This document shows positions 33,433 through 41,803 of a stretch of DNA of 64,000 nucleotides, one piece after another. How positions within the stretch are numbered: position 1 is the stretch's first letter; each line of letters opens with the position of its first letter. The notes under the pieces were generated by a model that was not told where the DNA came from, made no database searches, and saw nothing but the letters and a program-made list of their open reading frames with translations. This DNA comes from Desulfobacteraceae bacterium (lineage in GTDB: Bacteria > Desulfobacterota > Desulfobacteria > Desulfobacterales > JACKCP01), in assembly GCA_020633955.1 (NCBI GenBank), contig JACKCP010000006.1:111166-175165 (forward strand). The letters run 5' to 3'. A program made the translations under genes and the position numbers.

Positions 33433-34297
33433 TTTTTATCCTTTCCAGTTCAAGAGCTGTTTCATAAACAAATTTTGCAGGACCAGTCTTGAAAATGTGA
33501 TTGTTGGCCCTGTTCCACTTTATATCAAGGCTTCCTCCCTTTAGCCTTACAGCAACTTCCTCTGAGGTCTTGTTATTGAGCACACAGGCGGCAACACAGG
33601 CACATGCGCCTGTACCGCAGGCAAGTGTTTCTCCTGCTCCCCGTTCCCAGACCCTTACTGATATTTCATTTTCCGAAAGAACCTTAACAAATTCAACATT
33701 TGTTTTCTTTGGAAAAATTTCCAGATTTTCAATTGCAGGCCCAAGCTTAAAAAAGAGTGAATCTTCCATATCATTTTCTATAAAAATCACTGCATGAGGA
33801 TTGCCCATGGAAACAGCAGTTATTTCAAGCTCATTTCCAAGAACTTCTATTTTTTCAGAAACAATCCGGCCCTCTTTCAAAGTGCATGGAATTTGTTTCC
33901 CCTCAAAAACCGGCTCTCCCATATCAACCTTGACAAGCTCAACAACTCCTTCAAAATTAATATCAAGAAGGGGAACTATACTTCCCGCCTTTGTTTCAAT
34001 ATTTATTATCTTTTGCATGAGTATTGATTTTTCATAGATATATTTTGAAAAACATCTTATCCCGTTACCGCACATCTCAGCTTCAGAACCATCTGAGTTG
34101 AAAATTCTGAAACCAATATCATGGGTTTTGGAGCTTACCGCAACAATAAACCCGTCAGCTCCAAGTCCAAATCTTCGATGACATAATTTTTTTGCCAGCG
34201 TTCCATAATCAATTTCATTTGAAATTGAGGATTTCCTGTCATCTGAAAGAATAAAGTCATTTCCGATTCCGTGCATTTTAGAAAGCTTGATCAGCAT
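33422..34297 (-). CDS. dapF: Diaminopimelate epimerase
   Basis: A 291-residue enzyme that interconverts LL- and meso-diaminopimelate for peptidoglycan and lysine. The first catalytic Cys is in SEAEMCGNGIRCFSKY and the second in ETLACGTGACACV; the N-terminal KMHGIGNDF is diagnostic. The frame is open 20 codons further upstream, but ATG at 34297 gives the standard N-terminus and a GGGGAG about ten bases upstream. It follows the lysine aminomutase-like gene by about 70 bp. Confidence 0.95.
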   Translation of the reverse strand: MLIKLSKMHGIGNDFILSDDRKSSISNEIDYGTLAKKLCHRRFGLGADGFIVAVSSKTHDIGFRIFNSDGSEAEMCGNGIRCFSKYIYEKSILMQKIINIETKAGSIVPLLDINFEGVVELVKVDMGEPVFEGKQIPCTLKEGRIVSEKIEVLGNELEITAVSMGNPHAVIFIENDMEDSLFFKLGPAIENLEIFPKKTNVEFVKVLSENEISVRVWERGAGETLACGTGACACVAACVLNNKTSEEVAVRLKGGSLDIKWNRANNHIFKTGPAKFVYETALELERIKNDL

Positions 34298-34366
34298 AGT
34301 GCCATTTCTCCCCAAAGGGTTAGTCAGGTGCGGAATAAAGACAGCCTTTTTTGTCAATCCTTAAAG

Positions 34367-35437
34367 TTACAATGGATATCTGTACAATTTCCCCTTAAAG
34401 TTTTCAACTTCTATATAATCTGCGCCCTTTCCCCTGATATATTCAGGAAGAAGAGGAACCTTTCCGCCTCCGTCTGGCAAGTCTATCATATAATAGGGAA
34501 CAGCCAAACCGCTTATTTGGCCCCTGAGCATTTTCATGATTTTTATACCCTTTTCAATATCAGGACGCAAATGATCAGTTCCCTTTATTGGATCAGGATG
34601 ATGAAGATAATAAGGTTTTATCTTGATTTTCAAAAGATTTGTAAAAAGGTCTGAAAGTGCTTTGAAATTATCATTTACACCTTTTAAAAAGACACTCTGA
34701 CAACCAAGAGGGATTCCGTAATCACAGGCTTTGAAAGAAGCCTTTTTTGTTTCTCCGGTTATTTCCATTGAGTGGTTAAAATGGGTATTTATATAAACAG
34801 GCTCATATTTTTTTATTATTTTACAAAGATTTTCTGTAATTCTCTGGGGAAGGGTTGAAAAGGTTCTGGTATGTATTCTTAAAATGGAATCTTTTTTGAT
34901 TTTCCTCAAACCGGCAAGAATAAACTCAATTTTTTCATCGGAAACTAGAAGGGGATCTCCCCCTGAAAGAATGATGTCATCTATTTCATCATGACTTTCA
35001 AGATAATTTAAAATATCACTGAAATTATCAAAAAAAGTCTCTTCGTGAAGACCGACTCTTCTTTTTCTCATGCAGTGTCTGCAATAAACTGCACATTTGT
35101 CCGACACAAGCAGGATCACACGATTTTTATATCTGTGAATAAGATTTGGAACAGGAGATAAAATATTATCTTCAAGAAAAGGATCTTCTGACCCATTGGA
35201 CTTGCAAAGTTCTTTTTCATCGGGAATTGCCTGAAGCCACAAAGGATCATTTTTTTCTTTTATGAGAGAGAAAAAATATCTGTTTATTCTAAAGGGATAA
35301 ACCCTGTGAACCTTAAAGATTTCTTTATCAGCCTGAAATTTATCACAAATTTCCTCAGGAGTCACAAGGTCGGAAACATAGTTTTTCCATTGGTCTTTTT
35401 GATGCAAATTTAACCTGCCTTTTTTAAAAAAAGGCAT
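34367..35437 (-). CDS. KamA-family radical SAM lysine 2,3-aminomutase
   Basis: A 356-residue protein with the cluster motif C115-x3-C119-x2-C122 (CAVYCRHCMRKRRVG), ILSGGDPLL, RIHTRTFSTLPQRIT and the PLP lysine in DLPDGGGKVPLLP. This is the LAM/EpmB family. It is shorter than clostridial KamA (about 416 residues) and close to EpmB length. No beta-lysine acetyltransferase (ablB) or EF-P/epmA is nearby, so its job (beta-lysine osmolyte, EF-P modification or lysine breakdown) is open. Linkage to dapF points to lysine metabolism. No clear ribosome site; a GCCTTTTTT/AAAAAAGGC dyad covers the start. Confidence 0.85.
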   Translation of the reverse strand: MPFFKKGRLNLHQKDQWKNYVSDLVTPEEICDKFQADKEIFKVHRVYPFRINRYFFSLIKEKNDPLWLQAIPDEKELCKSNGSEDPFLEDNILSPVPNLIHRYKNRVILLVSDKCAVYCRHCMRKRRVGLHEETFFDNFSDILNYLESHDEIDDIILSGGDPLLVSDEKIEFILAGLRKIKKDSILRIHTRTFSTLPQRITENLCKIIKKYEPVYINTHFNHSMEITGETKKASFKACDYGIPLGCQSVFLKGVNDNFKALSDLFTNLLKIKIKPYYLHHPDPIKGTDHLRPDIEKGIKIMKMLRGQISGLAVPYYMIDLPDGGGKVPLLPEYIRGKGADYIEVENFKGKLYRYPL

Positions 35438-35470
35438 TATCTAATTTAGTTTTTGATTTGTAAAGCCAAG

Positions 35471-35640
35471 AGTTGCAAGTGTTCAGCTAAAACATTAAGG
35501 GCTTTTGTATTTTTCCAGAGCTTTATTCCCGTCAATGCTTAGAGGCAGGAAAAAAGAAAAAATTTTTATACCGAAACCGGCTCATAAAAAAATATACAAA
35601 CCGTTCTTAGAAAAAAAAAGGCCGTTTTCGTTCAGCAACT
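35471..35640. repeat. Diverged palindromic repeat (A/B hybrid), copy 5
   Basis: About 170 bp. The left end is AGTTGCAAGTGTTCAGCT and the right end is GGCCGTTTTCGTTCAGCAACT, the latter like repeat B. Inside are GAAACCGGCTCATAAAAAAA and CATTAAGGGCTTTTGTATT, which match repeat A arms loosely. Confidence 0.55.
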
Positions 35641-35675
35641 GATTATTAACAGGATTTTCATTTAAGGCTTTAAAA

Positions 35676-35701
35676 ATAATGGCGGTTAAAACCGCCATTA
35701 T
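35676..35701. terminator. Terminator of the first Hsp20 gene
   Basis: A perfect 12-bp stem ATAATGGCGGTT/AACCGCCATTAT with a 2-nt apparent loop, followed by a T-rich run on the minus strand. It lies just past the hsp20 stop at 35707. Confidence 0.8.
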
Positions 35702-35706
35702 CAGGT

Positions 35707-36162
35707 TTATTCTTCAAGAGCCACGTTGATTTTCTTGGGCTTTTTCTCTTCAGGCTTTGGAATTTCCAGAACAAGAACACCATCTTTGAATTTTGCAGAA
35801 ATCTTTTCTACATCAACATCCATTGGAATTGTAAATGCCCTGTGGAATTTTCCAGTGAATCTTTCTCTTCTGTAATAGTTGTCTGAGTTTTCCTCTTTTT
35901 CTATTTTTCTTTCACCCTTGATAGAAAGAACATTGTCATTTACTTCAACATTTACATCTTCCTTTTTGACTCCTGCAAGTTCAATTTCAACAATAATTGC
36001 ATCTGCTGTCTCATAAATATCTGATGCCGGTTTCCATGCTCCTACAGCAGCTTCATCCATATCTGAGGAATCCATTCTGGAAAATACATCATCAAACATT
36101 CTGTTAATTCTGTCCTGAAGACTTGCTACATTTCTAAAGGGTTCCCATCTTACAATTGCCAT
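35707..36162 (-). CDS. Small heat-shock protein, Hsp20/alpha-crystallin
   Basis: A 151-residue ATP-independent holdase chaperone. N-terminal MAIVRWEPFRNVASLQDRIN is typical of bacterial class A Hsp20. The alpha-crystallin domain spans about residues 42-140 (ASDIYETADAIIVEIELAGV, VLSIKGER, FTGKFHRAFTIP, DGVLVLEIPKPE), with the conserved A-x-x-x-G-V-L-like motif read as AKFKDGVLVLEIP and a C-terminal KKINV (IXV-type). A single-gene unit with its own terminator; GGAGG is seven bases upstream. It is one of two Hsp20 genes in the window. Confidence 0.95.
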   Translation of the reverse strand: MAIVRWEPFRNVASLQDRINRMFDDVFSRMDSSDMDEAAVGAWKPASDIYETADAIIVEIELAGVKKEDVNVEVNDNVLSIKGERKIEKEENSDNYYRRERFTGKFHRAFTIPMDVDVEKISAKFKDGVLVLEIPKPEEKKPKKINVALEE

Positions 36163-36525
36163 ATTATACCTCCATTATTACTTATTGTTTTGTAAAAAAT
36201 CAGCCAAAACAGCTTAATATTAAATATAAATTACAGTAAGTTATATATCTGTCTTTGTTTTGAACTAAAAGTAATCATAGGCTGGATACTGTCAATACTA
36301 TTTTAAAAATTTTTTTTATTTTTTTCTGATTTATCTTTTTATAACAGAAGATTAATAAAAAACTACCGGATAACTTGGTAAGTAAAATAATAAAATTTTG
36401 GTTTAGAAAAAATTAATCACATTTCAGACCTTGTCAACAGCAGCGGGAGGTTCCAATCTTATATGGAAAATTTATTTTTTTTATTGTAAGAAGCAGATTG
36501 AAAAATGATTATTTTTACACAAACA

Positions 36526-36692
36526 GTAACTGTTCAGTTCAATTTAGAACGGCTGCTGCATTCTTTCTGAGCCTCATTCTCGCTTAAGCTCCCAGGCAGG
36601 AGATAAAAAAACTATCTCCTGAAACCGGCTCAAAAAAATACAGCATCCGTAGCCAAAACGGATTTTCCTCAGTTTTTAATCTGAATAGTTAC
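36526..36692. repeat. Palindromic intergenic repeat A, copy 6 (full length)
   Basis: A 167-bp copy, the best-preserved in the window. Ends are GTAACTGTTCAGTTCAATT and AATCTGAATAGTTAC; inner arms are CGGCTGCTGCATTCTTTCTG with AAAAAATACAGCATCCG; the centre is CAGGAGATAAAAAAACTATC followed by TCCTG. The rest of the Hsp20 to peptidase gap (36163-36525) is AT-rich and shows no gene. Confidence 0.85.
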
Positions 36693-36711
36693 CACAAATA
36701 AAAGCTTAGCC

Positions 36712-37803
36712 ATGAATATTGACAAAAAACTTTTAATTTCACTCATAAAAAAACTTGCACTAACACCCGGAAAAAGCCTTGAAGAGTCAAAAAGGGTGGA
36801 ATTAATTGAAGAGTTCTTAAATTCCAGATCAATATTTTTTATAAGGGACAAGACAGACAACATAATCATTCCGATTCATCAGGGAAAAAAAGAAGAAACA
36901 ATTATTTTTGATGCACACACAGATGTTGCAGGAAAAGGTTTTTGTGAAAAATTTGAAGAAACCCCGTCTGTTATAAAAGGCCAGGGATGTGCAGATGACC
37001 TTCTTGCTGTAGCCATGCTTCTTGTCCTATCCGAAAAACTCCAGAGTAAAATTATTAAAAAGCCTTTTACAATTCTTCTGTCATCTGCTGAAGAAGGTAA
37101 TGGAAGCCTGAAAGGCGTAAAAAACTTTATTGCAGAATTCAATTCAATTCCAGAGCTCTTTGTATCATTTGATCTGTCATACAACACCCTTTCATTTAAA
37201 GGACTTGGCTCCAAAAGATTTGAATGTGAAATTTCAACAAAAGGAGGACACAGTTTTGAAGACTATGGAAATCCCAATGCAATAGAAGTGATGTGTTCTC
37301 TTGTAACATCCATAAAGGAAAAAACTGCTCATGAGTTTTCAAATCAAAGACCTACATTCAATGCTGGAAGAATTACAGGAGGAACATCAGTAAATATGAT
37401 TGCAGATTACTGTTCCTGTATCTTTGAATTCAGGTCTGAATCTGAAAAAATACTTCAAAAGGCAGAGGATATTACCTTTAAAACTGCCAAAGCCATTGAA
37501 TCCAGGGACATAAATATTTCAATCAAAGACTTTGGCTCAAGACCAGGTGCTTTTTCAGTAAATGAGGATCAGATTTTTAAAAAAATCATGCCTGTTTTTA
37601 AGAAAAATAATATTTCACCTGAAATAAAATCCATGAGCACCAATATAAATGCATCACTGAGCAATCACTGGCCATCATTTTGCACAGGCCTTTGCCAATG
37701 CGGAAATTTTCATACGGAAAACGAATATATAAATAAGGATTCCATTGATAAAGGCTGGAATCTTCTTATTGGACTTATAAAAGAGTTTGGTATAATCTGC
37801 TGA
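36712..37803 (+). CDS. M20-family metallopeptidase
   Basis: A 363-residue zinc exopeptidase/deacylase. Metal ligands are in IIFDAHTDVAG (His, Asp), GQGCADDLLA (bridging Asp), LSSAEEGNGS (Glu catalytic and metal) and the late FHTENEYI (His). The lid/dimerisation domain lies between (about 175-290, with KGGHSFEDYGNPNA). Relatives include tripeptidase PepT and aminoacylases; the substrate is not evident. First gene of a compact run with an isochorismatase-like hydrolase, a helicase, pepE and rsmE. Confidence 0.85.
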   Translation: MNIDKKLLISLIKKLALTPGKSLEESKRVELIEEFLNSRSIFFIRDKTDNIIIPIHQGKKEETIIFDAHTDVAGKGFCEKFEETPSVIKGQGCADDLLAVAMLLVLSEKLQSKIIKKPFTILLSSAEEGNGSLKGVKNFIAEFNSIPELFVSFDLSYNTLSFKGLGSKRFECEISTKGGHSFEDYGNPNAIEVMCSLVTSIKEKTAHEFSNQRPTFNAGRITGGTSVNMIADYCSCIFEFRSESEKILQKAEDITFKTAKAIESRDINISIKDFGSRPGAFSVNEDQIFKKIMPVFKKNNISPEIKSMSTNINASLSNHWPSFCTGLCQCGNFHTENEYINKDSIDKGWNLLIGLIKEFGIIC

Positions 37804-37805
37804 TC

Positions 37806-38354
37806 ATGACTAATAAATTAAACTTAAAAAATTCAGCTCTTGTTGTCACAGATGTTCAGGAAAAACTGTTTAATTCCATGTTTGAAAAAGTGGAATTGAA
37901 AAATAATCTCATAAAACTTATCAAGGGATTTGAAATATTAAAAATACCTGCCGTTTTTCTTGAACAAAATCCAAAAGGCCTTGGAAATACAATTCCGGAA
38001 ATAAAAGACCTTGGATTCATGCCTGAAAAATTTGAAAAAATGACATTCGGCATAAAAGGACATGAAAAATTTTTCAGCCATATTGATAAAATGAAAATAA
38101 AAAACATTTTCATCTGCGGAATAGAAGCCCATGTTTGTGTTATGCAGTGCACCAGAGATCTGATCAGAAATGGTCTTGGTGTCCATCTTGTATCCGACTG
38201 CGTATCCTCAAGAAGAAAAAAAGACTTGAAAACAGGCATAAAAAGAATGATTTATGAAAATGCAGTTATTTCTTCCTGCGAAACAGCCTTGTTTGAAATA
38301 CTTGAAACATGTGAAAGAAAAGAGTTTAAACAGATTTTAGAACTGGTAAAATAA
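37806..38354 (+). CDS. Isochorismatase-family cysteine hydrolase
   Basis: A 182-residue alpha/beta hydrolase of the isochorismatase/nicotinamidase superfamily. The catalytic Asp is in VVTDVQEKLF, a Lys is expected near FEKMTFG, and the nucleophile Cys is in GIEAHVCVMQC, preceded by the cis-peptide-forming region. The small size and this motif resemble YcaC-like or nicotinamidase-related hydrolases; the metal-binding DxHxxxxxxH of true nicotinamidases is not seen. It starts two bases after the peptidase stop and overlaps nothing. Confidence 0.85.
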   Translation: MTNKLNLKNSALVVTDVQEKLFNSMFEKVELKNNLIKLIKGFEILKIPAVFLEQNPKGLGNTIPEIKDLGFMPEKFEKMTFGIKGHEKFFSHIDKMKIKNIFICGIEAHVCVMQCTRDLIRNGLGVHLVSDCVSSRRKKDLKTGIKRMIYENAVISSCETALFEILETCERKEFKQILELVK

Positions 38355-38355
38355 A

Positions 38356-39741
38356 ATGAAATTATTTTTGGAAAGCTTAAAAAAAAATCTCTACCTTTTT
38401 TTCAAAGACCCCGTTGGAAAACTTGAAATCCAGCCTCAGCTGAAAAGAGCCCTTTATGACCTTAATTTTAAAGGTCTCACCCCTATCCAGAAAAAAGCAC
38501 TGCCAAAAGGCATCAAGAAAAGAGATATTATAGGTCAGGCACAGACAGGCACAGGAAAAACAGCTGCCTATCTTACAATACTCTTTTCCGGGCTTTTAAA
38601 ATCAAAGTCAGACCATAATCACCCAAGGGCCCTTATTCTTGCACCAACAAGAGAGCTTGTTGTTCAGATTTACAATGAGGCTTTGAAAATTGGGGTATAT
38701 ACAGATTTAAAGTCTGTATGCATTTACGGCGGCGATGACATGAACAGACAAAGACAGGTACTGAGAGAAAATCCTCAGATAATAATTGCAACTCCTGGAA
38801 GGCTTTTGGGATTTATGGAAGAACGTATCATAAATCTTTCCAGAACTGAGATTTTTGTTATTGATGAAGCAGACAGAATGCTTGATATGGGCTTCATGCC
38901 TGACGTAAGAAGAATAGAGTCTAAACTTCCGGCAAAAGGCAAAAGACAGACACTTTTTTTCAGTGCAACACTTCCTGAAAAGGTAACAAGGTTTGCACTT
39001 AACTGGACAGTAAACCCGAAAGAAATCAGGATTGATCCCGAACATATAACCTCTGAAAATATTGAGCAGAAAACTTACCTTGCAACAAGTGAACAAAAAT
39101 TTCCCCTGCTTCTGAATTTTATAAAAAAGAAAAAAGCAAAAAACACTATTATATTCACAAACCAGAAATACGTTGCCAAGGAAATTTATGACAAACTGAG
39201 AAGATACAGGGTAAACTGCAGGCTTTTAACAGGCGATGTAGTACAAAATAAAAGATTAAAGGCTTTAGAGGATTTTCAAAAGGGAAGATCACATATACTC
39301 ATTGCAACAGATGTTGCAGCAAGGGGGCTTCACATTGACAATGTAACCCATGTAATAAACTACAACATGCCAAACAAGGCAGAAAACTATGTGCATAGAA
39401 TAGGCCGAACAGGGCGTGCAGGAAAAAAAGGGAAGTCAATAAGCTTTGCATGCCAGGAGGATTCTTTCTACATTCCTGCAATAGAAGAGTTTACAGAAAC
39501 AAAATTTCATTGTGAATACCCGCCTGAAGAATGGCTCATTTTACCCCCTCCTCCGCCGCTTGTTAAGGAAGCCGTTAAAAAAACAAGGGAAGTTTCCCAG
39601 CCAAGGAAAATAAAAAAGCCGCCAGCTAAAATAATTACTGCTCCAAAGCCTTTAAATCGAAAGCCGGAGAACAGCGCAGTTAAGAAAAAAATGGCTAAGA
39701 CAATTTATAAAGATGGAAAAATGATAAGGATAGACCAGTAA
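38356..39741 (+). CDS. DEAD-box RNA helicase (RhlE-like)
   Basis: A 461-residue helicase. Motifs in order: Q-motif region (LNFKGLTPIQKKALP), I AQTGTGKT, Ia PTRELV, Ib ATPGRL, II DEADRMLDMGF, III SATLP, IV IIFTNQ, V ATDVAARGLHID, VI HRIGRTGRAG. The C-terminal 60-70 residues are Lys/Pro-rich and probably bind RNA. RhlE-type helicases remodel ribosomes and degradosome RNA, often during cold stress. It begins one base after the preceding stop in a tight operon. Confidence 0.93.
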   Translation: MKLFLESLKKNLYLFFKDPVGKLEIQPQLKRALYDLNFKGLTPIQKKALPKGIKKRDIIGQAQTGTGKTAAYLTILFSGLLKSKSDHNHPRALILAPTRELVVQIYNEALKIGVYTDLKSVCIYGGDDMNRQRQVLRENPQIIIATPGRLLGFMEERIINLSRTEIFVIDEADRMLDMGFMPDVRRIESKLPAKGKRQTLFFSATLPEKVTRFALNWTVNPKEIRIDPEHITSENIEQKTYLATSEQKFPLLLNFIKKKKAKNTIIFTNQKYVAKEIYDKLRRYRVNCRLLTGDVVQNKRLKALEDFQKGRSHILIATDVAARGLHIDNVTHVINYNMPNKAENYVHRIGRTGRAGKKGKSISFACQEDSFYIPAIEEFTETKFHCEYPPEEWLILPPPPPLVKEAVKKTREVSQPRKIKKPPAKIITAPKPLNRKPENSAVKKKMAKTIYKDGKMIRIDQ

Positions 39742-39756
39742 TTTCAGGATAATTTT

Positions 39757-40470
39757 ATGTACAAGTCACTTCTGCTCAGCAATTCATCAATGCCTGGAAC
39801 TCCATATCTTGAATGGTGCAGGGATATTTTAAACGACTTTTTAAAATCAAAAAAAAATATCATTTTCATACCATATGCTGCCGTAAGATTTTCCTTTGAT
39901 GAATATGAAAACATGGTTTTAAAGGGTCTTTCCATTGATAAAAAAAGATTTCGTTCAATTCATGCATTAAAGGAAAAAATAAAGGAGATAAAAAACTGCG
40001 ATGCAGTTGTTACAGGCGGTGGAAACACCTTTGTCCTGAAAAAAAGACTTGAGGATGAAAATTTATTCAATGAAATAAAGGCAAAAATCAAAGACCCGGA
40101 TTTCTTATACTCGGGCTGGAGTGCAGGAGCAAACCTTGGAGGTCTGTCAATAAAAACCACAAATGACATGCCAATAGTTCAGCCCCTTGATTTTAATGGC
40201 CTTGGCTCAGCACATTTCCAGATTAATCCCCATTATACTGATAAGGCACTTGAAAACCACGGAGGTGAATCAAGGGATGACAGACTCACTGAATTTTCAA
40301 TTGTAAATCCAAATGTATTTTGTGCGGCCATACCCGAGGGAAGCGGGCTTTTTGTTGAAACAAACGGGAAAAAAGCCAGGTATTTTTCCATAGAAAAACC
40401 CGGAAAAATATTTCATCAGGGACAGATTCAGCGCAGTCTAAAAAACGGCGAAATTTTTGAAATTCCATGA
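39757..40470 (+). CDS. pepE: Dipeptidase E (alpha-aspartyl dipeptidase)
   Basis: A 237-residue S51 peptidase. The nucleophile elbow is GWSAGANLGG and the family block is INPHYTDKALENHGGESRDDRL (with the catalytic His and Glu/Asp); VTGGGNTFVLKK is also diagnostic. The enzyme cleaves dipeptides with N-terminal aspartate in the cytoplasm. It overlaps the rsmE start by four bases, so the two are translationally coupled. Confidence 0.93.
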   Translation: MYKSLLLSNSSMPGTPYLEWCRDILNDFLKSKKNIIFIPYAAVRFSFDEYENMVLKGLSIDKKRFRSIHALKEKIKEIKNCDAVVTGGGNTFVLKKRLEDENLFNEIKAKIKDPDFLYSGWSAGANLGGLSIKTTNDMPIVQPLDFNGLGSAHFQINPHYTDKALENHGGESRDDRLTEFSIVNPNVFCAAIPEGSGLFVETNGKKARYFSIEKPGKIFHQGQIQRSLKNGEIFEIP

Positions 40471-41180
40471 ATATTCTTTTATTTGACTCAAAGGATTTAA
40501 GACCTGACAATACAATTGAAATTTCAGGTGATAAGGCCCTTCATATTATAAAAGTATTGAAACTTTCTAAAAACGATTCAATTAAAACCGGAGAAATAAA
40601 CGGGAAAACAGGCATTTCAAAAATTCTTTCAATAAAAGACAACAAGGTTCTCCTTAAACCCTGCCACGACAAAGACCCTGCACCAGCCATTGAAACAACA
40701 CTTGTAACAGCACTTCCAAGACCAAAGGCCGCAAGAAGAATTATTTATTCTGCAGCACTGCTTGGTGTAAAAAAAATTTATCTTATAAATTCATCAAAAG
40801 TTGAAAAGAGCTACTGGCAAAGCCCCCTCATAGATGAGCCTGAAATTGAAAAACAGCTTATAAATGCACTTGAGCAAAGCGTAGACACTGTCATGCCTCA
40901 GGTTATAAAAAAAAATCTTTTCAAGCCTTTTTGCGAAGACGAGCTTCCACGGATCATAAAAAATTCTAAGGGATATCTTCTTGATCCCTACTCTTCAGTC
41001 CCATTCCCCAGAGAGCCGGAAAAAACACATTCTATTGTCATCATAGGCCCTGACGGAGGATTTACAGACTATGAAAACAAAAAAATAATTGAAGCAGGCG
41101 CAAAACCTTATTTTATGGGAAAAAGGATTTTAAAGGTTGAAACTTCTGTTGTGGCTGCAATATCAAAATTCATTTATTAG
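40467..41180 (+). CDS. rsmE: 16S rRNA (uracil-1498-N3)-methyltransferase
   Basis: A 237-residue SPOUT methyltransferase. The N-terminal PUA-like region includes HIIKVLKLSKNDSI, and the knot includes ALPRPKAARRIIYSAALLGVKKIYLI, ERSYWQS-like EKSYWQSPL, EQS, and IGPDGGFTDYEN. It methylates U1498 in the decoding region of 16S rRNA using SAM. It ends the peptidase-helicase operon. The next gene starts 118 bp later and has its own promoter. Confidence 0.93.
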   Translation: MNILLFDSKDLRPDNTIEISGDKALHIIKVLKLSKNDSIKTGEINGKTGISKILSIKDNKVLLKPCHDKDPAPAIETTLVTALPRPKAARRIIYSAALLGVKKIYLINSSKVEKSYWQSPLIDEPEIEKQLINALEQSVDTVMPQVIKKNLFKPFCEDELPRIIKNSKGYLLDPYSSVPFPREPEKTHSIVIIGPDGGFTDYENKKIIEAGAKPYFMGKRILKVETSVVAAISKFIY

Positions 41181-41202
41181 CCCAATAAAAAACTTAAAAT
41201 CT

Positions 41203-41230
41203 TGAAAAACTTTTTTATTAATCTATATTT
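41203..41230 (+). promoter_or_regulatory. Promoter for hsp20-lon
   Basis: TTGAAA (41203-41208), a 16-bp spacer and TATATT (41225-41230). CTTGAAA is also the heat-shock -35 consensus, but no CCCCAT-like -10 box is seen, so a vegetative promoter is the simpler reading. Confidence 0.45.
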
Positions 41231-41298
41231 TAAATACTAAGCCTTACATAGAGAACACACCTGAAGAACAAAAAGTTCAAAAAGAAGGAGCCTTATAA

Positions 41299-41733
41299 AT
41301 GAGCTACATCAAAATCAGATTTGGAAATCCGGTGGACTGTGCCGGCAGCAACAAATATCAGATGTTCCAGACAATAAATCCAATGTTTTCATTTGAAGAT
41401 ACATGGAAACCCCAGATGGATATTTATGAAACTGATGATGAGATTATTCTTACAGCAGAAATTTCAGGAGTTACAAAAGAAGAGCTTGAAATAGAAATAG
41501 ACGATAAGGCGGCAAGAATAAGCGGGATAAGAAAACCATCGCTTCCTGCAAAAGATGCAAGATACAGGCTTGCCGAAATCCAGTATGGAAAATTTGAAAG
41601 GGTAATTTTTCTTCCTGCTCAGATTGATACCGAAAAAATATCGGCGACATATCAGAACGGATTTCTTCATCTCAGAATGGGCAAGGCCTCAATAAAAAAA
41701 TTTCATACAATAGAGATTGAAGAAGAGAAATAA
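41299..41733 (+). CDS. Small heat-shock protein, Hsp20 (second copy)
   Basis: A 144-residue alpha-crystallin protein. The domain spans about 36-130 (QMDIYETDDEIILTAEISGVTKEELEIEI, FERVIFLPAQIDTEKI, YQNGFLHLRMGKA). The N-terminus is unlike the copy at 35707, and the C-terminal IXI-type anchor is weak (HTIEIEEE). AAGGAG lies eight bases upstream. It is 70 bp before lon on the same strand, so a holdase and a protease for damaged protein are probably co-expressed. Confidence 0.92.
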   Translation: MSYIKIRFGNPVDCAGSNKYQMFQTINPMFSFEDTWKPQMDIYETDDEIILTAEISGVTKEELEIEIDDKAARISGIRKPSLPAKDARYRLAEIQYGKFERVIFLPAQIDTEKISATYQNGFLHLRMGKASIKKFHTIEIEEEK

Positions 41734-41803
41734 ATTATTAGAATAAAAATTACCTGTATTTCTGACTGAAATCGAAATCAATCTAACCTTGGAGGTAAAA
41801 AAT

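Noticed and set aside
35416..35435. GCCTTTTTT/AAAAAAGGC dyad at the start of the aminomutase gene as a terminator.
   Set aside because: It lies on and within the first codons of a well-supported gene; it may affect translation but is probably chance in Lys/Phe codons.
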